The position numbers and the translations under genes are program-made. From assembly GCA_964549615.1 (NCBI GenBank), contig CAZJVP010000016.1:1-35633 (forward strand): a stretch of 35,633 bases of DNA, written 5' to 3'. Under the pieces are notes generated by a model, which worked only from the letters and a program-made list of their open reading frames with translations, made no database searches and was not told the DNA's origin. The DNA is from CAYVLA01 sp964549615 [NCBI: uncultured Thermococci archaeon]. GTDB lineage: Archaea; CAYQAE01; CAYVLA01. Below, piece by piece: positions 1 through 7,438 of the stretch (position 1 is its first letter; each line of letters starts with the position of its first letter).

Positions 1-52
1 ACCTGGGAAGACATCTTAAAGCGCAAACAGCGCTGAGGGCGCGGGGATTTCG

Positions 53-1474
53 GTGAGACTGTCCATGGCTCCCCTAGCGCTCCTGGCCACGGCCACGGTG
101 ATCGACGCTGCATCAGCCGGGGCCAGTAGCTTCCGCTCCGATGAAAGGATCGTCGGCACGTACTACTTCTACTGGTATGACTATGACGCCAACCTCCACA
201 TCTACTGCGGCGAAAAGGACTCCCTGACCCACCACCCTCCGGACATCCGGTCATTCAGCTTCCGCAACGTCGCCTGGCACAGACGGGAGCTCACCGACAT
301 GATGCAGGCCGGCATCGACTTCCTCCTTCCCGTCTACTGGGGCGATAGAAGCAACATCCCCTGGGCGATCGACGGCCTGGACAGGCTGGTCCAAGCCGAG
401 CTTGAGCTCGTAGCTGAGGGGCTCTTGCCGCCCAAGATCGGCATGTTCTATGACACGACCGCCCTCATGGTCGAATACCACCTCTCGGGCCACCCCGGCG
501 ACAAGCCAAACCTAAGCACGGAGGAGGGAAAGAAGCTCTTCTACGCGATGATACGTGACTTTTACCGACATGTGCCCCCGGAGCTGTGGGCGAGGATCGA
601 TGGAAGAGCAATCGTGTGGCTGTACTCCTCCGGATGGGTCAAGGCCTATGATCAAACCCTGGTCGACTACGTTCGCCGAAGGTTCGCCGAGGATTTCAAC
701 TCGGAGGTATTCATCGTCCGTGAGCGTTCCTGGAACCTGAGGACGGAGATGGAGTACGGCTGGGGAGCCGCCCTCGGGCCGATCCTCCGCGACGTGGCGG
801 CCATCGGACCCGGATTCGACAACCTGGGGGCAGTCAACTGCTACGGCCAGAGCCCGCTCTTCCGCGACCGCCTCGGGGGGTTCGCCTACAGGGACGACTG
901 GGAGCGCGCGCTCAGGAGCGGGTCCAACATCGTGGTCATCGAAACCTGGAACGAGCTGCACGAGGGGACCGGCATTTGCGAGACGGTTGAGCTTGGGCGC
1001 CAGTACATCGACCTCACGGCGAAATACTCCAAGATCTTCAAGGAGGGATCTTGGAACAGAAGCCTCAAAGAGATGGATTCCCTGATCGAGCTTAAGCCCG
1101 AGACCTTGAGGGGCTCCCCGGGACAGAACGTCAAGCTCGACGCGACGATCGTCAATCAGGGGTGGCACAGCTGGCCCGATAGGTTGGACCTGGGGATCTT
1201 CTGGTTGAACCTCGACGAAAGGAACCGCTCCAAGAGCGAGGTCGTGACGATACAGTTTCCCGGACGGATCTGCACCGGCCAGGGCTATCAGGGCGGCATC
1301 AACCTCACGCTTCCCAAACATCCCGGCAGGTATAGAGTCTTGGTATCCACATCCTACCTTGGCAAGAGGCTCGAGTTGGAAGCCATAGTGCGCGAGCCAG
1401 GCTTGCTCGGAACGGGTCTCTTGGCGCTTTTAGGCCTCCTGAGCTTTTCGGGATCGCGGCGCGGAAAGACTTAA
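53..1474 (+). CDS. Secreted GH99/GH71-like glycoside hydrolase (DUF5010-like) with C-terminal anchor
   Basis: A 473-residue protein likely to cleave glycosidic bonds outside the cell. Residues 1-23 form a signal peptide. Residues 30-335 resemble the TIM-barrel GH99/GH71-like group, with an early aromatic block (YYFYWYDYD) and the motif ETWNELHEGTG, in which E301 and E304 have the three-residue spacing of the GH99 catalytic pair. Residues about 345-445 look like a beta-sandwich (CARDB-like) domain. The tail is EPG, a hydrophobic stretch and a basic end (RRGK), resembling a PEP-CTERM sorting signal. The start is GTG; an A/T-rich CATCTTAAAG lies about 37 nt upstream. The SGNH esterase follows after 33 nt, probably in one transcript. 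The substrate is unknown; alpha-mannan or another alpha-glycan would fit the family but is inference. Confidence 0.75.
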   Translation: MRLSMAPLALLATATVIDAASAGASSFRSDERIVGTYYFYWYDYDANLHIYCGEKDSLTHHPPDIRSFSFRNVAWHRRELTDMMQAGIDFLLPVYWGDRSNIPWAIDGLDRLVQAELELVAEGLLPPKIGMFYDTTALMVEYHLSGHPGDKPNLSTEEGKKLFYAMIRDFYRHVPPELWARIDGRAIVWLYSSGWVKAYDQTLVDYVRRRFAEDFNSEVFIVRERSWNLRTEMEYGWGAALGPILRDVAAIGPGFDNLGAVNCYGQSPLFRDRLGGFAYRDDWERALRSGSNIVVIETWNELHEGTGICETVELGRQYIDLTAKYSKIFKEGSWNRSLKEMDSLIELKPETLRGSPGQNVKLDATIVNQGWHSWPDRLDLGIFWLNLDERNRSKSEVVTIQFPGRICTGQGYQGGINLTLPKHPGRYRVLVSTSYLGKRLELEAIVREPGLLGTGLLALLGLLSFSGSRRGKT

Positions 1475-1507
1475 GATCGCGCCCCCGGGGAGCCGGGAAG
1501 CGGTACC

Positions 1508-2149
1508 GTGGCGCTTGCCTTGAAGGATGGTGACGCCATCCTCTTCATCGGGGACAGCATCACCGACTGTGGGCGACGCGCCCAGGAGGCACCCTTGGGC
1601 AACGGATACGTCAGGATCTTCTCCGAGCTGGTCACGGCCACCCACCCCGAACGCAGGATCACCTACATCAACAAGGGAGTAGGCGGCAACCGGATAACCG
1701 ACCTGAGGAACCGGTGGAAGGACGACGTCCTGGACCATGACTTCCAGTGGCTGAGCGTCATGATCGGCATAAACGACGCAGCCAGCCACATCATGGCTGC
1801 CCCCGACTCGGTCAGCCCGGAAAGGTATGCCGCAATCTACGACGAGCTGCTCGGCCGGACAACGGAGGAGCATCCCTGCGAGGTCGTGCTGCTCGACCCC
1901 TTCTACATAAGCAGGGACGTTACGGGCAACTCCATGCGGAGCCGGTTCCTGACCGTCTTGCCCGACTACATACGCACCGTCCACAGGATGAGCAGGAAAT
2001 ACGGCACCAAGCTGGTGGAGACCCACAAGGTTTTCCAGGAGCACCTGAGGTACAGGGAGCCCGACTTTTTCGCGCCGGAGCCCGTGCACCCCTACCACGT
2101 CGGCCACGTCATCATTGCGCACGAACTTCTAAAGGCGCTCTCAAGATAG
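1508..2149 (+). CDS. SGNH/GDSL-family hydrolase (carbohydrate esterase-like)
   Basis: A 213-residue single-domain serine hydrolase, cytoplasmic by sequence (no signal peptide). SGNH blocks are visible: FIGDSITDCG with nucleophile S17, the glycine block GVGGNRI, the asparagine block GIND, and the C-terminal histidine block PVHPYHVGH. The residue usually Asp three before the catalytic His is Glu (EPVH). Such proteins usually remove acetyl or other acyl groups from sugars. It starts at GTG 33 nt after the glycoside hydrolase, so deacylation of the same glycan is a reasonable inference. Its stop overlaps by 9 bp the stop of the convergent nitrilase-family gene. Confidence 0.85.
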   Translation: MALALKDGDAILFIGDSITDCGRRAQEAPLGNGYVRIFSELVTATHPERRITYINKGVGGNRITDLRNRWKDDVLDHDFQWLSVMIGINDAASHIMAAPDSVSPERYAAIYDELLGRTTEEHPCEVVLLDPFYISRDVTGNSMRSRFLTVLPDYIRTVHRMSRKYGTKLVETHKVFQEHLRYREPDFFAPEPVHPYHVGHVIIAHELLKALSR

Positions 2150-2947
2150 GGCCGCGCCACACCGGTAAAGGTCCGTCCTGCGATCCTCGATGTGGGAGCC
2201 GTTGAGAGCGTCCAGGTCCACCGTGCAGGGAACGAGGGCATCCCGGTCCGACCGAACGTCGACAACAACCTCGCCCCCGGGGCCCGTCACGAGCGACTGC
2301 CGGGGATGGGCGAAGGCCACGAAGAACCCGTTTTCGTAGGCCCGGGTCCGCATCATCGCCAGATTCAGATCGCAGTGCATGCCGTAGGACGGGACCGCCA
2401 CAAGCTCGGCTCCCAACAGCCTCTGACACCTTACTGCCTCGGGCCACCTCCGATCAGCGCAGATCAGCACCCCAAACTTCCCGAAGTCAGCCCCAACGAT
2501 GGTCCACGACTTCCCCGGCTCGAACTGAAGATCATGCTGCTGCAGATGGGTCTTGTGGTACGTGGCGATCCGCCTGCCTCGCCTGTCAAAGACGGCGGCC
2601 GAGTTGGCGGCCTTGCCTTCTCCCACCAGCTCCGTGCATCCCAGCACGAGGTAGAACCCGCCCCTTCGCGCCAGCGCGCCTGCACGAGCGAGGATCCAGC
2701 TCTCCGACGGGTCCAATGCGCACTCCGACAGCCACCTCTTCCGCCCCGCCCACGGCATGGACAGCTGCTTGGGGGCCTCCCTGGCCGCATATCCGTCGAG
2801 AATGCACTCCGGCGTGATGACGAGGTCCATCCGCCCGGGGGGAACGGCGCGGAGGATGGCCTTGAGGCGAACCCAGTTACGCTTCACCTCCCATGCATCG
2901 GGAACGAACTGGACCATGCCCAGCCTGACGATCCTGGACGCTGCCAT
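2141..2947 (-). CDS. Carbon-nitrogen hydrolase (nitrilase superfamily amidase)
   Basis: A cytoplasmic hydrolase of non-peptide C-N bonds in amides, carbamoyl compounds or nitriles. The Glu-Lys-Cys triad is present: Glu in VITPECILDGY, Lys in YHKTHLQQHDL, Cys in GVLICADRRWPEA. Residue 1 is placed at the ATG at 2947, giving 268 residues and putting MAASRIVRLGMVQF at the N-terminus as is normal for the family. A longer form from GTG at 3013 overlaps the upstream stop as GTGA and would add 22 residues; translational coupling makes that possible. It follows the small gene at 3010-3360 on the same strand and converges with the SGNH gene. The specific substrate cannot be told. Confidence 0.88.
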   Translation of the reverse strand: MAASRIVRLGMVQFVPDAWEVKRNWVRLKAILRAVPPGRMDLVITPECILDGYAAREAPKQLSMPWAGRKRWLSECALDPSESWILARAGALARRGGFYLVLGCTELVGEGKAANSAAVFDRRGRRIATYHKTHLQQHDLQFEPGKSWTIVGADFGKFGVLICADRRWPEAVRCQRLLGAELVAVPSYGMHCDLNLAMMRTRAYENGFFVAFAHPRQSLVTGPGGEVVVDVRSDRDALVPCTVDLDALNGSHIEDRRTDLYRCGAALS

Positions 2948-3009
2948 CACCTCGCCAAAGCACTCTGGGGGAAAACGCTGGGCATGCACCTGCCCGTCAA
3001 CGCGACATC

Positions 3010-3360
3010 TCACTTGCCTCGAATCAACCAGTCATCCCTGAGGAACTCGGACAGCGTCACGATCTCCATCTTCGAACGGTCAACGACCTCGTAGAAATCC
3101 CTGGCCAGGCCCTGAAGCCACCTTGCCTCGGAGAACCTCCTGAAGAACCTTTCGCGCCCGTCCTGATCCGTGAACTCGAAGAGCTCCGCGAACCTTCCCA
3201 CCGGCCCCTCGGACCCGGCCTCGAAGGTCCTATACGATAGAAGCTCCGGTATCTCCTCGGCATGGGCACGCAGGCTCGCATGGATCTTCTTCATCAATGC
3301 CCTGTACTTGCTCCTTTTCTCGTTCTGCAGAGGGTATAGCTCTAGCAGGTAGACCGACAT
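3010..3360 (-). CDS. Small dimeric alpha/beta-barrel (ferredoxin-like) protein
   Basis: A 116-residue protein starting at MSVYLLEL. The alternation of short strands and amphipathic helices, with a central FAELFEFTDQ strand and the ending VTLSEFLRD, resembles NIPSNAP/antibiotic-monooxygenase-like ferredoxin folds. No catalytic motif is recognised. The reading frame is open further upstream to 3666, but that part has no protein-like character and runs into the divergent thioredoxin gene, so the start at 3360 is preferred. The stop overlaps a possible GTG start of the nitrilase-family gene, so the two are probably cotranscribed. Family assignment is tentative. Confidence 0.6.
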   Translation of the reverse strand: MSVYLLELYPLQNEKRSKYRALMKKIHASLRAHAEEIPELLSYRTFEAGSEGPVGRFAELFEFTDQDGRERFFRRFSEARWLQGLARDFYEVVDRSKMEIVTLSEFLRDDWLIRGK

Positions 3361-3390
3361 CGAATCGCCGAGCCCTGATTTGAGGCTCCT

Positions 3391-3400
3391 ACTTCTTAAG
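3391..3400 (-). promoter_or_regulatory. Possible TATA box for the small ferredoxin-fold gene
   Basis: On the minus strand the A/T-rich block GCTTAAGAAGT lies about 35 nt before the ATG at 3360, slightly farther than other boxes in this window. It fits an archaeal promoter with a very short leader. Confidence 0.3.
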
Positions 3401-3530
3401 CTTTCCACCTGGCATACGGCAAGCCACAAGAGGCATGGCCGATGCGCAAGGCAAGCGTTGGCCCCTGACTCGACGCCTCCCAGGTGGAAGCATTTTTGCG
3501 TGGCGTTCTGTGACCGCGGGCCAGAGGAAA

Positions 3531-3893
3531 ATGGCGACGAACGTTGACAAGTATTCCAAGCTGCCACTGCTGGAGCCCGCCGACTTTGAAGGGCGGAAGC
3601 TTGCAAGGCCGGGCAAGGCTCTGGTGTTCTTCTATGCGGCATGGTGTCCTTTCTCTCGGGCCGCATGCCTTGAGACGGACTGTATCAGGAATCAAGGGGC
3701 TTACGACTCCTACGCGGTGGACCTGTCCGATGAGGAGAATCCGCTTTGGGAGGATCTGGGGATCGGTGTCGTGCCCACCCTGATCGGGTACCGGGATGGA
3801 GTCGAGATCTACCGCAAAGAGGGCGTACGCTCGGTTGGCCTGAAGAGGTCGGACTTCAAAGCTGCCGACATGTTCATGAAACAGCAGGCATGA
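3531..3893 (+). CDS. Thioredoxin-fold protein with CXXS active site
   Basis: A 120-residue cytoplasmic thioredoxin-like protein. The strand VFFYAAWCPFS is followed by the active-site helix, and VVPTLIGYRDG carries the cis-proline. The usual CXXC is C39-P-F-S42, so the resolving cysteine is replaced by serine; two more cysteines follow within eight residues (AACLETDC) and could act as alternative resolving residues. A CXXS protein would trap mixed disulfides or act as an isomerase/monothiol reductant rather than a standard dithiol thioredoxin. The start ATG at 3531 follows AGAGGAAA; the frame is open upstream to 3435 without thioredoxin-like sequence. It stands alone, divergent from the gene at 3010-3360. 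Confidence 0.82.
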   Translation: MATNVDKYSKLPLLEPADFEGRKLARPGKALVFFYAAWCPFSRAACLETDCIRNQGAYDSYAVDLSDEENPLWEDLGIGVVPTLIGYRDGVEIYRKEGVRSVGLKRSDFKAADMFMKQQA

Positions 3894-3967
3894 TCGACGC
3901 CGCCCGCCCAATAGCACGGGGCGCACGTCGCGCCACGCACTCCCTGGATTGGGCGTTCCCGCGCGAC

Positions 3968-4573
3968 CTACCGCGGGCGCCTAGCTATTGCCCAAGCCCC
4001 CAGCAGGATCAGTACCGCGGAAAGCCAGCATCCTTCCGGCACGGGCTGCGCCACTAGGGCGATGATGAGGGTGCCCGATCTCTCGCCATGGTTTCTCACC
4101 TCGCAGGTGGGGTACCCCTCAAGAGTCCTGTACCTGACGTACCCCTCGGCGGTCTCGACGTCCACATTCCCCGCCGGTATGCTTGTCGTCCACGGGCCCT
4201 CCGCAAGGTTCATCGTGTCCCAGATGGCGATCGTGACCGCTGCGTCGCCCCTTGTGTAGGAGCATGACCCGACGGTAACGCTCCCGGCCGGCAAGGCCAT
4301 GTTGAATCCGTGCGACGCGCCCTTCTCCCATCCCTCCACAGCGGGCGGCAGTCCCTTGATGAGCTCCTCAAGCGGTATTCCCTTCGGGTAGGCGTCGCCA
4401 AGCCCCGCAATTCCCCTCAGGTCCATCAGCTTCGCGAAATCGAAGAGAACCGTATTGGACTCCGTCCTCTCTCCGGCAAGGATGGTGATGACCCTCGATC
4501 TCTCAAGCCCCGCCGCGCACCCCAGACTGACCAGCGCGAGGATCGCAGCAGCGGCCCCCTCAGCACCATGCAT
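3968..4573 (-). CDS. Secreted hypothetical protein with PEP-CTERM-like tail
   Basis: A 201-residue protein of unknown function. The N-terminus (AEGAAAAILALVSLGCAAG) is a signal peptide with a possible lipobox-like LGCA. The middle is soluble, mixed alpha/beta, with two cysteines (GSCSYTR and PTCEVRNHG) and no recognised motif. The last 25 residues read VPEGC, a run of about 15 hydrophobic residues, then ARRPR: the three-part layout of PEP-CTERM signals. That suggests export, processing and surface anchoring by an exosortase-like enzyme, which is not encoded here. GTG at 4579 is an equally possible start. It is convergent with the thioredoxin gene. Confidence 0.65.
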   Translation of the reverse strand: MHGAEGAAAAILALVSLGCAAGLERSRVITILAGERTESNTVLFDFAKLMDLRGIAGLGDAYPKGIPLEELIKGLPPAVEGWEKGASHGFNMALPAGSVTVGSCSYTRGDAAVTIAIWDTMNLAEGPWTTSIPAGNVDVETAEGYVRYRTLEGYPTCEVRNHGERSGTLIIALVAQPVPEGCWLSAVLILLGAWAIARRPR

Positions 4574-4702
4574 CCTCACTTGGATCCCGCCCAGGCGAAT
4601 TCCCTATGCCTTTTCCCCCTTAAGAATCTACCGGGTCGCGGGCCGCGGCGAGCTTGGCCCAACCTAGGATGGTGTGGGGAGAGCGGTCTAGATCCAGATC
4701 GG

Positions 4703-4746
4703 CCAGACCTGAGTACCCCCCTTCGGTAGATCCACTCAGGGTCTGG
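4703..4746. repeat. Inverted repeat (near-perfect hairpin)
   Basis: The arms CCAGACCTGAGT (4703-4714) and ACTCAGGGTCTGG (4734-4746) are complementary except for one bulged base, around a 19-nt loop. No U-tract follows on either strand, so it may be an operator or structured RNA rather than a terminator. Confidence 0.55.
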
Positions 4747-4923
4747 GGAGCCACATGCCATCACGCTTGATCAGGACTGGCGGTAGGGATTCCTAGATGG
4801 GCCCGCCCCGAGCAAGCTGCTCGCCCGTCCCAGAGTAGCGGTGGCGATTGGTGCGCCCCTGAAAATGGCAAACGCCTAGCCTAGCAACCAGGAGGACACG
4901 TAACTTCTCGCCGCCCGGCTAAC

Positions 4924-4932
4924 GATTTATCT
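4924..4932 (+). promoter_or_regulatory. TATA box for CehA/McbA-type gene
   Basis: GATTTATCT is centred about 31 nt before the TTG start at 4959, with no purine-rich ribosome-binding site directly before the TTG. This fits a leaderless or near-leaderless archaeal transcript. Confidence 0.55.
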
Positions 4933-4958
4933 AACGTCCAAGAGGGCGGACTCAAGAG

Positions 4959-7049
4959 TTGACCGAAGTGATACCGAACCCATCCTTCGAGCAGATCGGG
5001 AGAACGGGGCCGCGTCATTGGACCCTGAATGGGGGATCCGCCCACCAATACGTGGGATCTGGGGAGGCCCATTCGGGTCAAAACTGCATCCTGCTCAAGC
5101 CAACGGGTTCCAGGCTCTCATGGCAGTCCGAGCCGATCCCCATCAGGTCCCAAGCACGTTACGGACTGAGCTGGTGGACGAGGTTGGACGGGGGCCGTCC
5201 CTGGCACTGGACGTACCTCACCCGATTCACGGGCATCGAGGTTGACTACCTTTCCGCCGATGGCGTTGCCCTTGACAGCCACAAGCGAAGGCTCAACTGC
5301 CTGAGGACCAGCGGATGGGTGAGGGCCTGGACCGTCCTTGACGCCCCGAAAGCGGCGGCGAAGATGACCGTCGCTTTCGTCCTCGATTCCTCTTCGCACA
5401 TACAGATGTGCATGTATGTTAATGATGTGGAGCTGGAGGAGATACCGAGCGAACTGCCTGAGGGATTCGGCCGGTTAAGATTGTGGGCCTATGAGGATCA
5501 TGGCAGAGAGCCCACGTTTGCCAGATTCTCCGTCTCGGGCCCAGCTGGGTCCTACTTCTTTCCCAGGTACAGCTACCCCTTCAAGAACGGCCGGTTCTAT
5601 CATGTGAACGACCCGTCGCTCAACGTGCTTGACCTGCCGGCCGGCCGCTACAAGGCAAATGCCACGAGAGGGCCAGGATACACGGCGGCGGAACGTGAGA
5701 TTGCAGTTTCGCCGGGCACGACCAGCGACGCCAGGCTAGTTCTGCGAAAGCAACAGGTCGGCGCGGAGGGTGAGTGGCACGGGGGCGACCACCACGTCCA
5801 CCTGTTCTTTCACAAGGACTCGGTGCACCCGCAGATGACGATCGAGGACGTGATGAAGATAGCTAAGGGCGAGGGCCTGAACTATGTGTCCTTCTGCGGC
5901 GAGTGGAGCGAGTTCACCGGCAACCTCGGGAACCACGAGATCGCACGGTCCGAGAATTTCGTGGGCGAGGTGGGCTTGGAATCGGTCAACGATTTCTATG
6001 GGCACCTGTGCACGTTGAACTGGAGCCATGTCCCGAGGCAGGGCATCCCTATGAGGTGCGTGCCGTGGCCCATGAACCTGGACACAATCGAGAGCCTAGA
6101 AGAAATGGGCGGGGCATGGACGTACGCTCACCCCTTCGACCGCGTGGAACCTTCGGCGGTGATCGAGGCCATGGCGAATCCCCAGAGACTTTCCTGCGCG
6201 CGGGAGCTACCCGTCATACTGGCTCTCGGCCACAGGGCCAATCTCGACATTCTCTGTCATGCCGACCCGGGAGGCGCCAAGCTCATCACCGAGGAGTATT
6301 ACCGTCTCCTGAACATGGGCTTCAAGATCGGCATAACGGCCTCGACGGATTTCTATGTCGACCAGGCCAAGGGGACGCCGGGGCACAACCGCACATACGT
6401 GCGCTCGCCCTCGCTTGACTTCGCCTCCATAGCCGAGGCCTACCGGGCGGGCAGAACCTTCGCGACGAACGGGCCGCTGGTCGACTTTCAGATCAATGGA
6501 TGCAAGATAGGCGACGAGCTGGACCTTCCCCCGGGGAGACACCTCTTGAGGGCAAGGCTGGTTGCCTTCTCCCGGATGGGCCTCGAAAGGGCAAGGGTGA
6601 TCGTGAACGGCAAGGTCCTCAGGACCGTTGAGGCGCGGGGAGACTGGATGGATGAACAGTTCGACCTTCCCGTGGAGCAAAGCTCTTGGGCCGCGGTCCA
6701 CGTCGAGGGCCCCGTCGATGACGACATCGAGCCATGGGATCTCACCCCGGATCAGCGCAACCTCCAAAGCCAGTTCGCCCACACCTCGCCCATCTACATC
6801 CGCGTCGCGGGGCGCCCCATGAGACCCAGCAGAGAGGATGTCAATTTCCTGATCCAGTGGCTGGATGCGTCTAGAAAGGCATTCCATGCCCAGGAGAAGC
6901 TTTGGGAGGGCCACCCGGAGGAGCCTTACCTGGCGAGCTCCTACTCCAAGGAAGACAGAGAGAGGATAACGGCCGCTTTCGAGCAAAGGGTTCGGACCGC
7001 CAAGGAGTCCCTTCTGGGGCTTATTGAGGGGGAGGCATCCCCGCGCTAG
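4959..7049 (+). CDS. CehA/McbA-type PHP-fold metallohydrolase with N-terminal carbohydrate-binding-like domain
   Basis: A 696-residue multidomain metalloenzyme. Residues 1-165 form a jelly-roll-like domain beginning NPSFEQ and rich in aromatics, similar to galactose-binding/CBM modules. Residues 170-265 look like one or two beta-sandwich linkers. Residues about 270-520 are the PHP-like domain: GGDHHVHLFF (D277 to H281), the TYAHPFDR strand, ILCHADPGG, and GITASTDFYVD supplying later metal ligands. A final beta domain follows (VIVNGKVLRTVEA). Family members are divalent-metal hydrolases of phosphodiester or ester bonds; the natural substrate here is unknown. No signal peptide is evident, so it may act in the cytoplasm. 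The start is TTG with a TATA box about 31 nt upstream. Confidence 0.8.
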   Translation: MTEVIPNPSFEQIGRTGPRHWTLNGGSAHQYVGSGEAHSGQNCILLKPTGSRLSWQSEPIPIRSQARYGLSWWTRLDGGRPWHWTYLTRFTGIEVDYLSADGVALDSHKRRLNCLRTSGWVRAWTVLDAPKAAAKMTVAFVLDSSSHIQMCMYVNDVELEEIPSELPEGFGRLRLWAYEDHGREPTFARFSVSGPAGSYFFPRYSYPFKNGRFYHVNDPSLNVLDLPAGRYKANATRGPGYTAAEREIAVSPGTTSDARLVLRKQQVGAEGEWHGGDHHVHLFFHKDSVHPQMTIEDVMKIAKGEGLNYVSFCGEWSEFTGNLGNHEIARSENFVGEVGLESVNDFYGHLCTLNWSHVPRQGIPMRCVPWPMNLDTIESLEEMGGAWTYAHPFDRVEPSAVIEAMANPQRLSCARELPVILALGHRANLDILCHADPGGAKLITEEYYRLLNMGFKIGITASTDFYVDQAKGTPGHNRTYVRSPSLDFASIAEAYRAGRTFATNGPLVDFQINGCKIGDELDLPPGRHLLRARLVAFSRMGLERARVIVNGKVLRTVEARGDWMDEQFDLPVEQSSWAAVHVEGPVDDDIEPWDLTPDQRNLQSQFAHTSPIYIRVAGRPMRPSREDVNFLIQWLDASRKAFHAQEKLWEGHPEEPYLASSYSKEDRERITAAFEQRVRTAKESLLGLIEGEASPR

Positions 7050-7095
7050 CCTGGCCATGCAAAGTTGTTGGGGCAGTCTGCTTGAGCCGCCTGCC

Positions 7096-7173
7096 GCGGA
7101 TGCCGTGAACGGCCGTAGGCGTCGGTCGGTGGGAACGGTAACCACCGGGGTAGGCGCTGTTCGCAGCATCCGC
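7096..7173. ncRNA. Candidate structured RNA or long imperfect stem-loop
   Basis: GCGGATGC (7096-7103) pairs exactly with GCATCCGC (7166-7173). After one mismatch the stem continues inward: 7105-7113 pairs with 7156-7164, including two G-U pairs. An asymmetric internal loop (13 and 8 nt) leads to a 6-bp apical hairpin, CGGTGG (7127-7132) with CCACCG (7142-7147). In total about 17 basal plus 6 apical pairs in 78 nt. It lies 47 nt after the metallohydrolase stop. It could be a small RNA (the layout vaguely recalls an H/ACA guide, but no ACA box follows), a 3' UTR structure or a decayed palindromic element. The strand is undecided. Confidence 0.4.
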
Positions 7174-7383
7174 TTGTCCGGGGCCGTTTGCACGTTCCTT
7201 CCGTCTCACCCCGCTGGCACGTGTGGCCAGATGGAGGGATGTCCTCATCCATGCGGTTTAGCCAATCGGAAGACCGGAGATCGAAACTGCGTCCGGCAAC
7301 CTTCGATCCCTTCTTGCCACGTTGCAATGCTCCCACATGTGCGTCCTGTTCCGCAAAACGCTGAGTGGTCAACCATCGATCAA

Positions 7384-7391
7384 GTTATAAA
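7384..7391 (+). promoter_or_regulatory. TATA box and strong ribosome-binding site for ceramidase-like gene
   Basis: GTTATAAA lies about 50 nt before the ATG at 7439, leaving a leader of roughly 25 nt. Inside that leader GGGTGATCC (7427-7435) matches the anti-Shine-Dalgarno core GGTGATC, so this gene appears to be leadered, unlike most neighbours. Confidence 0.55.
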
Positions 7392-7438
7392 CATAGGCAA
7401 TCCCGCGCCCCCGGCGCAAAGCGCAAGGGTGATCCAAA

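Larger units (their letters stand above)
4574..4958. other. Divergent intergenic region with two hairpins
   Basis: About 385 bp separate two divergent genes. No convincing reading frame or tRNA is present. It holds the inverted repeat at 4703-4746, a perfect 6-bp hairpin at 4809-4823 (CGAGCA/TGCTCG, 3-nt loop), and the TATA box for the downstream metallohydrolase near its right end. Confidence 0.5.
7050..7438. other. Non-coding interval between two hydrolase genes
   Basis: About 390 bp without a convincing gene. Open frames here have no protein-like character. It contains the imperfect stem-loop at 7096-7173 and the promoter and ribosome-binding site for the ceramidase-like gene at its right end. 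The middle (7175-7380) shows nothing I can name. Confidence 0.5.

Noticed and set aside
512-1321. Long minus-strand open frame opposite the GH99-like gene
   Set aside because: It is antisense to a well-supported gene, has no domain or motif, and is explained by high GC content.
2192-3094. Long plus-strand open frame opposite the nitrilase-family gene
   Set aside because: The nitrilase triad and fold are clear on the minus strand; the plus-strand product has no recognisable features.
4580-4760. A tRNA or box C/D RNA in the divergent intergenic region
   Set aside because: No T-arm GGTTCRA consensus, acceptor pairing or C/D boxes could be found around the hairpin.
6207-7193. Minus-strand frame of 328 codons over the CehA-like gene
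   Set aside because: It overlaps the metallohydrolase coding region and lacks protein-like segments.
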